NCBI RefSeq assembly: GCF_000295955.2 | Contig: NZ_ALXE01000046.1 | Span: forward strand, 24,669 to 88,668 | Origin: Pantoea sp. A4 | GTDB taxonomy: Bacteria > Pseudomonadota > Gammaproteobacteria > Enterobacterales > Enterobacteriaceae | Reading direction: 5' to 3' | Length of the DNA stretch: 64,000 nt | In this document: piece after piece, positions 61,420 through 64,000 of the stretch | Layout of the letters: each line of letters begins with the position of its first letter | Numbering within the stretch: position 1 is the first letter of the stretch | Notes under the pieces: model-generated | What the model was told of the DNA's origin: nothing | What the model saw: the letters and a program-made list of their open reading frames with translations, nothing else | Databases searched by the model: none | Program-made: the position numbers and the translations under genes

Positions 61420-63054
61420 TTAACTCCGACAGCCGGTAAGAATGTCATCTGCCGGGCGATATTCCTTTGTCGCAATGCCCGTCAGGCCCAGCATAGTGGA
61501 AAACAGGTTATCCTGGGAGAAATTCGCCGATTTTGCACGTTGCTCCAGGCAGGTCTGGCTGACACCGTAGCGTTGCTGATAGTCCGGCGAAAGCCACAGT
61601 AACATCGGTACATGCTTCTGAGCTTCAGGGGCAATGCTGTAAGGCAATCCGTGCAGATAAACGCCGTCTTCACCCAGTGATTCACCGTGGTCAGAGAGAT
61701 AAACCAGACTGGTGGTGAACTGGCTCTGATGCGCCTTCAGTAGGTTGATCGCCTTATCGACAATATAATCGGCGTACAACACGGTATTATCGTAAGTATT
61801 CACCAGTTGTTGCTGCGAACAGGTCTGAATCTGACTGGTTTCACAGGTTGGGGTAAACTTCGCAAACTCGGGTTGATAGCGATGATTATAGGTTGGGCCG
61901 TGGCTACCAATGGTATGAATCACAATCACGGCGTTCCCTTTCAGGCTTTCTATATATTGCTCCAGCCCGTGGAACAACACTTCGTCATAGCACTCACCTT
62001 CAATACACATGCCCGGCAAGTTCAGTGCATTCATATCCTGGTGCGGTACGCGGTTACAGACGCCTTTACAGCCGCCATCATTTTCATTCCATAACACCTG
62101 AATACCGGCACGCTGTTCGATATCCAGTAGCCCTTCCTCATGGCTGGCCAGACCATCGTCATAATGGCTGCGTGGCATATTAGAGAACATGCAAGGTACG
62201 GATACCGCTGTTGACGTGCCACAGGAGGCAGTATTAGGGAAATAGATCACCTGATCTTTTGCCAACCGTGGATTAGTCTCACGATTGTATCCACCCAGAG
62301 AGAAATCACTGGCGCGCGAGGTTTCACCCAACACCATAATCGTCAGATTAGGTTTGGTATTGCTGCTGAAAGCGGGTTTTTGCTGCGCATCAAGGCCAAT
62401 TTGCACCAGTGGCAGGTTATCCATCCGGTGGTGCACATACCAGGACCAGACGGCAGTAATACTGTTAGAGGGGCTTAAAGATTTCACCAGCTCTTTGTTG
62501 TTGCGGAACAGTGAGGCGTAGTCTTTGTAGAACAACAAAGCCACCAGAATGATCGCGCAGCAGGAAAGCACCACGCTGAGGCTGCGATTGCGCAAGCTAC
62601 GCCAGCCGGAAGCCGGTCTATTTACCTGTAACCAGCAGGCCAGCAGACTGCTCACTACCGCAGTAAATGCCAGCGTCAGTAACATCTGCGGAGTCACCAA
62701 TGCCCAACTTTCAGCAGGTGTGGTATCCACAATGTTACTGATCATGGAGCGATCCAGCACAATGCCATAGTTTTGAATAAAATATTGCGCACTGGCGGCG
62801 ACCAAAATAAACAGCACAATGACCAGGCGATCCAGCCAAATAAACGAAGCCAGCGTCACCACAATATTGATGACGCTAAAGGCCACAACCGGCATTGAAA
62901 GAAAGACCAACAAGCTGTGTCCCTGATGCAGCGGCAACAGGCTAGCGGCCTGGCGATAAAAGGCAATATTAAGAAACAGCGCGATATACGCTGAGAAAAG
63001 CATTAAGAAGCGCAACTGGCCAAGCGCAGGTCGACGCAAAGTAATCCGGGACAT
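61420..63054 (-). CDS. eptA: Lipid A phosphoethanolamine transferase EptA (PmrC)
   Basis: Adds phosphoethanolamine to lipid A phosphate, reducing binding of cationic peptides and polymyxin. 544 residues: five N-terminal transmembrane helices (to about 180) and a periplasmic alkaline-phosphatase-like domain. The nucleophile Thr lies in VLGETSRASDFSLGGYNRE (GETSR), with zinc ligands in SDHGESLGEDG and the NDGGCKGVC disulfide region. Close to E. coli EptA throughout. The ATG at 63054 is preferred over a TTG two codons upstream. A PmrA box precedes it. Confidence 0.95.
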   Translation of the reverse strand: MSRITLRRPALGQLRFLMLFSAYIALFLNIAFYRQAASLLPLHQGHSLLVFLSMPVVAFSVINIVVTLASFIWLDRLVIVLFILVAASAQYFIQNYGIVLDRSMISNIVDTTPAESWALVTPQMLLTLAFTAVVSSLLACWLQVNRPASGWRSLRNRSLSVVLSCCAIILVALLFYKDYASLFRNNKELVKSLSPSNSITAVWSWYVHHRMDNLPLVQIGLDAQQKPAFSSNTKPNLTIMVLGETSRASDFSLGGYNRETNPRLAKDQVIYFPNTASCGTSTAVSVPCMFSNMPRSHYDDGLASHEEGLLDIEQRAGIQVLWNENDGGCKGVCNRVPHQDMNALNLPGMCIEGECYDEVLFHGLEQYIESLKGNAVIVIHTIGSHGPTYNHRYQPEFAKFTPTCETSQIQTCSQQQLVNTYDNTVLYADYIVDKAINLLKAHQSQFTTSLVYLSDHGESLGEDGVYLHGLPYSIAPEAQKHVPMLLWLSPDYQQRYGVSQTCLEQRAKSANFSQDNLFSTMLGLTGIATKEYRPADDILTGCRS

Positions 63055-63101
63055 AGACAAGTTTCCATCATGAATAATGGTCGTTATCTTGCCCGGTACA
63101 G

Positions 63102-63131
63102 ATTAAGACAACCTTAAGGAGCTTAAGGTTG
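63102..63131 (-). promoter_or_regulatory. PmrA box of eptA overlapping a 10-bp inverted repeat
   Basis: On the minus strand CTTAAG-GTTGT-CTTAAT (63102-63118) is a PmrA box, about 50 bases before the eptA start. A third CTTAAG at 63122-63127 makes a perfect inverted repeat CAACCTTAAG-GAG-CTTAAGGTTG (63109-63131). The hairpin may end transcription from the decayed MFS gene upstream, or help PmrA dimers bind. Confidence 0.75.
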
Positions 63132-63136
63132 GCAGG

Positions 63137-63451
63137 TTAACGGAGGTCGCTGGCTGCCCGCTTGTTCACTCGCTGCCAGTGCATCACGCCGATGAGCGCC
63201 AGCAGACTCAGCACCGCTGCGCCACTGAAAACCCGGCTACTGTCACCCGGAATATACACCATAAAGGCTGCGAGGAACTGCCCGCTGAAGATCGCCATCG
63301 CCAGCCGGGCCAGATTTTTCCCTCGCAGAGGCGCAGAGCTGTAATCTACGGTCATATGATTGACCAGCGGGATTGAAAACCCAAAGCCACAGCCGAGCAT
63401 AACACCGCCGAAAATAAACAGCGGTAAATGACGCTGCATAATCGCGGTGAT
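63137..63451 (-). pseudogene. C-terminal fragment of an MFS transporter
   Basis: About 105 residues with three hydrophobic helices: FGGVMLGCGFGFSIPLVNHMTVD, then LARLAMAIFSGQFLAAF and a last helix. MFS proteins are about 400 residues, so three quarters are missing. Just upstream the frame is closed by a stop, and the sequence then becomes the leader of an IclR-type fragment on the other strand. It is best read as a deletion remnant and probably non-functional. Confidence 0.7.
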
Positions 63452-63502
63452 CTATCCATACTGTCCACCAGGTGGATAAACAGCAGCATTGAGTGTGGCT
63501 TT

Positions 63503-63723
63503 ATGCAACAAGACCAACCAACCAGTTCGCAAGTCATCGCCCGCACGGCGCTGATCCTGCATACTCTGGAGAATTTTCCACAGGGTTTATCTATTTCAGC
63601 GCTGGCCAGGGCTGCCGCTATGCCGCGAACTACAGTCCATCGCCTGGTTACCTCACTGAGTGGTGGGTACGGCATTTCCCTGCCACTGTAGTGCGCATGG
63701 CAAAGCCCTACTGGCTGATATGA
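63503..63723 (+). pseudogene. Broken IclR-family regulator gene interrupted by an IS element
   Basis: Residues from MQQDQPTSSQ to LVTSL form an IclR winged helix (LSISALARAAAMPRTTVHRL). After about 50 codons the frame runs into a stop. In another frame the piece CHCSAHGKALLADM follows, resembling the start of the IclR effector domain (AxGKALLA), and the match ends at the IS end near 63724. At least one internal deletion or frameshift plus the insertion have destroyed the gene. Confidence 0.7.
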
Positions 63724-64000
63724 TTGACATCCTCCCCGCCCTAAAGTGCAGGGATTCCTGCAGCCAGACGGCAATGTCCTGCCGCGAGTATGTTCTTTGC
63801 GGCGTTGACGTCGCGGTCATGAGTGATTCCGCACTCACAACAAGTCCATTCTCTTATTCGCAGGCCTGCTCTACCTTTCGGACTGTTGTCGGAGATGGCT
63901 CCGCAACACGAACACGCCTGGGTGGAATACCTTTCGTTGACCACTTCAAACACCACTGACCGCGCTATCGCTTTGTATTCCAGCTGTGTTTTGAGCATCG
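63724..64000 (-). mobile_element. Right end of an IS200/IS605-family element (continues beyond window)
   Basis: The element end begins TTGACATCCTCCCCGCC, typical for IS605-type right ends carrying tnpB, followed by a CCCT/AGGG hairpin region that overlaps the tnpB stop. Everything from here to the window edge belongs to the element. It has inserted into the IclR-type gene; the other end is outside the window. Confidence 0.8.
63741..64000 (-). CDS. tnpB: RNA-guided nuclease TnpB/OrfB, C-terminal part (5' end outside window)
   Basis: About 85 residues of the C-terminus: LEYKAIARSVVFEVVNERYST, the zinc ribbon C-S-C-C-G ... C-C-E-C-G, and HDRDVNAAKNIL containing the last RuvC Asp. It ends GHCRLAAGIPAL. 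The Met at 63998 is internal to the family, so the gene surely begins beyond the window. TnpB uses a right-end RNA (omega/reRNA) whose guide comes from flanking DNA, here the IclR fragment sequence just left of 63724. Confidence 0.85.
   Translation of the reverse strand, partial: MLKTQLEYKAIARSVVFEVVNERYSTQACSCCGAISDNSPKGRAGLRIREWTCCECGITHDRDVNAAKNILAAGHCRLAAGIPAL

Noticed and set aside
63741..63998. A complete 85-residue zinc-ribbon protein
   Set aside because: The apparent start Met is internal to TnpB; the frame stays open to the window edge and the gene continues outside.

Overview
The window is a chromosomal stretch of a gammaproteobacterium of the order Enterobacterales. The evidence is gene content and close resemblance, judged from memory of reference proteins, to enterobacterial HpaB/HpaC, RluF, GabP/GabT, the ygbI-ygbN (otn) cluster, BasS/PmrB, PmrA and EptA. 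The mixture (urea amidolyase with a urea ABC importer, an OprD-type porin, a chromosomal class A beta-lactamase, a large dermonecrotic-type toxin) suggests an environmental or plant-associated member such as an Erwiniaceae or Rahnella-like genus. I cannot fix the species. I saw no tRNA, rRNA or CRISPR array.

Layout. 1-1.6 kb: end of the 4-hydroxyphenylacetate hydroxylase pair hpaBC. 1.6-13.3 kb: one minus-strand nitrogen operon, atzF-uca-gntR-urtABCDE, for uptake of urea and its ATP-dependent breakdown; it is preceded by a near-perfect sigma-54 promoter and a GntR-like operator. 13.6-16.4 kb: two aldo/keto reductases and a LysR regulator. 16.6-23.2 kb: a DUF1345 membrane protein, a DUF3811-type small protein, then a plus-strand group of hydroxyacid oxidase, M20 dipeptidase, AEC permease and a leaderless gamma-glutamyltransferase. 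23.2-29.3 kb: the otn/ltn acid-sugar cluster with its DeoR regulator. 29.3-31.7 kb: rluF and an OprD-like porin with a PurR-box-like operator. 31.7-36.1 kb: gabP, gabT and a MocR/GabR regulator.

36.2-41 kb is accessory in character: an Rpn nuclease gene with an internal RpnS start and a second free-standing copy of its C-terminal module, an MBL hydrolase, a class A beta-lactamase and an orphan glycosyltransferase. 41-46.4 kb is a second four-carbon acid-sugar operon (pdxA2, kinase, kdgT-like permease, RpiR regulator). In it a sorbitol-type PTS IIB domain is fused to a DUF1537 kinase, and a sorbitol-type IIA protein seems to have lost its phosphorylatable histidine. 46.4-51.4 kb is a dipeptide/nickel-type ABC importer with fused permeases. 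51.6-55.6 kb holds a DsbA-family protein and a 973-residue dermonecrotic-toxin-like protein with a kinase-like C-terminal part. 55.6-58.5 kb is a beta-alanine route (aminotransferase and semialdehyde dehydrogenase).

58.9-63.1 kb is a PmrA/PmrB lipid A modification locus: a 33-residue PmrR-like peptide behind a perfect PmrA box, pmrB, pmrA, a DUF1493 gene, and eptA with its own PmrA box. The right edge is decayed: a C-terminal MFS fragment, a broken IclR-type gene, and the end of an IS200/IS605-type element carrying tnpB. The most unusual items are the PTS-IIB::kinase fusion, the duplicated RpnS module, the large toxin, and the PmrR-like gene convergent with pmrB.
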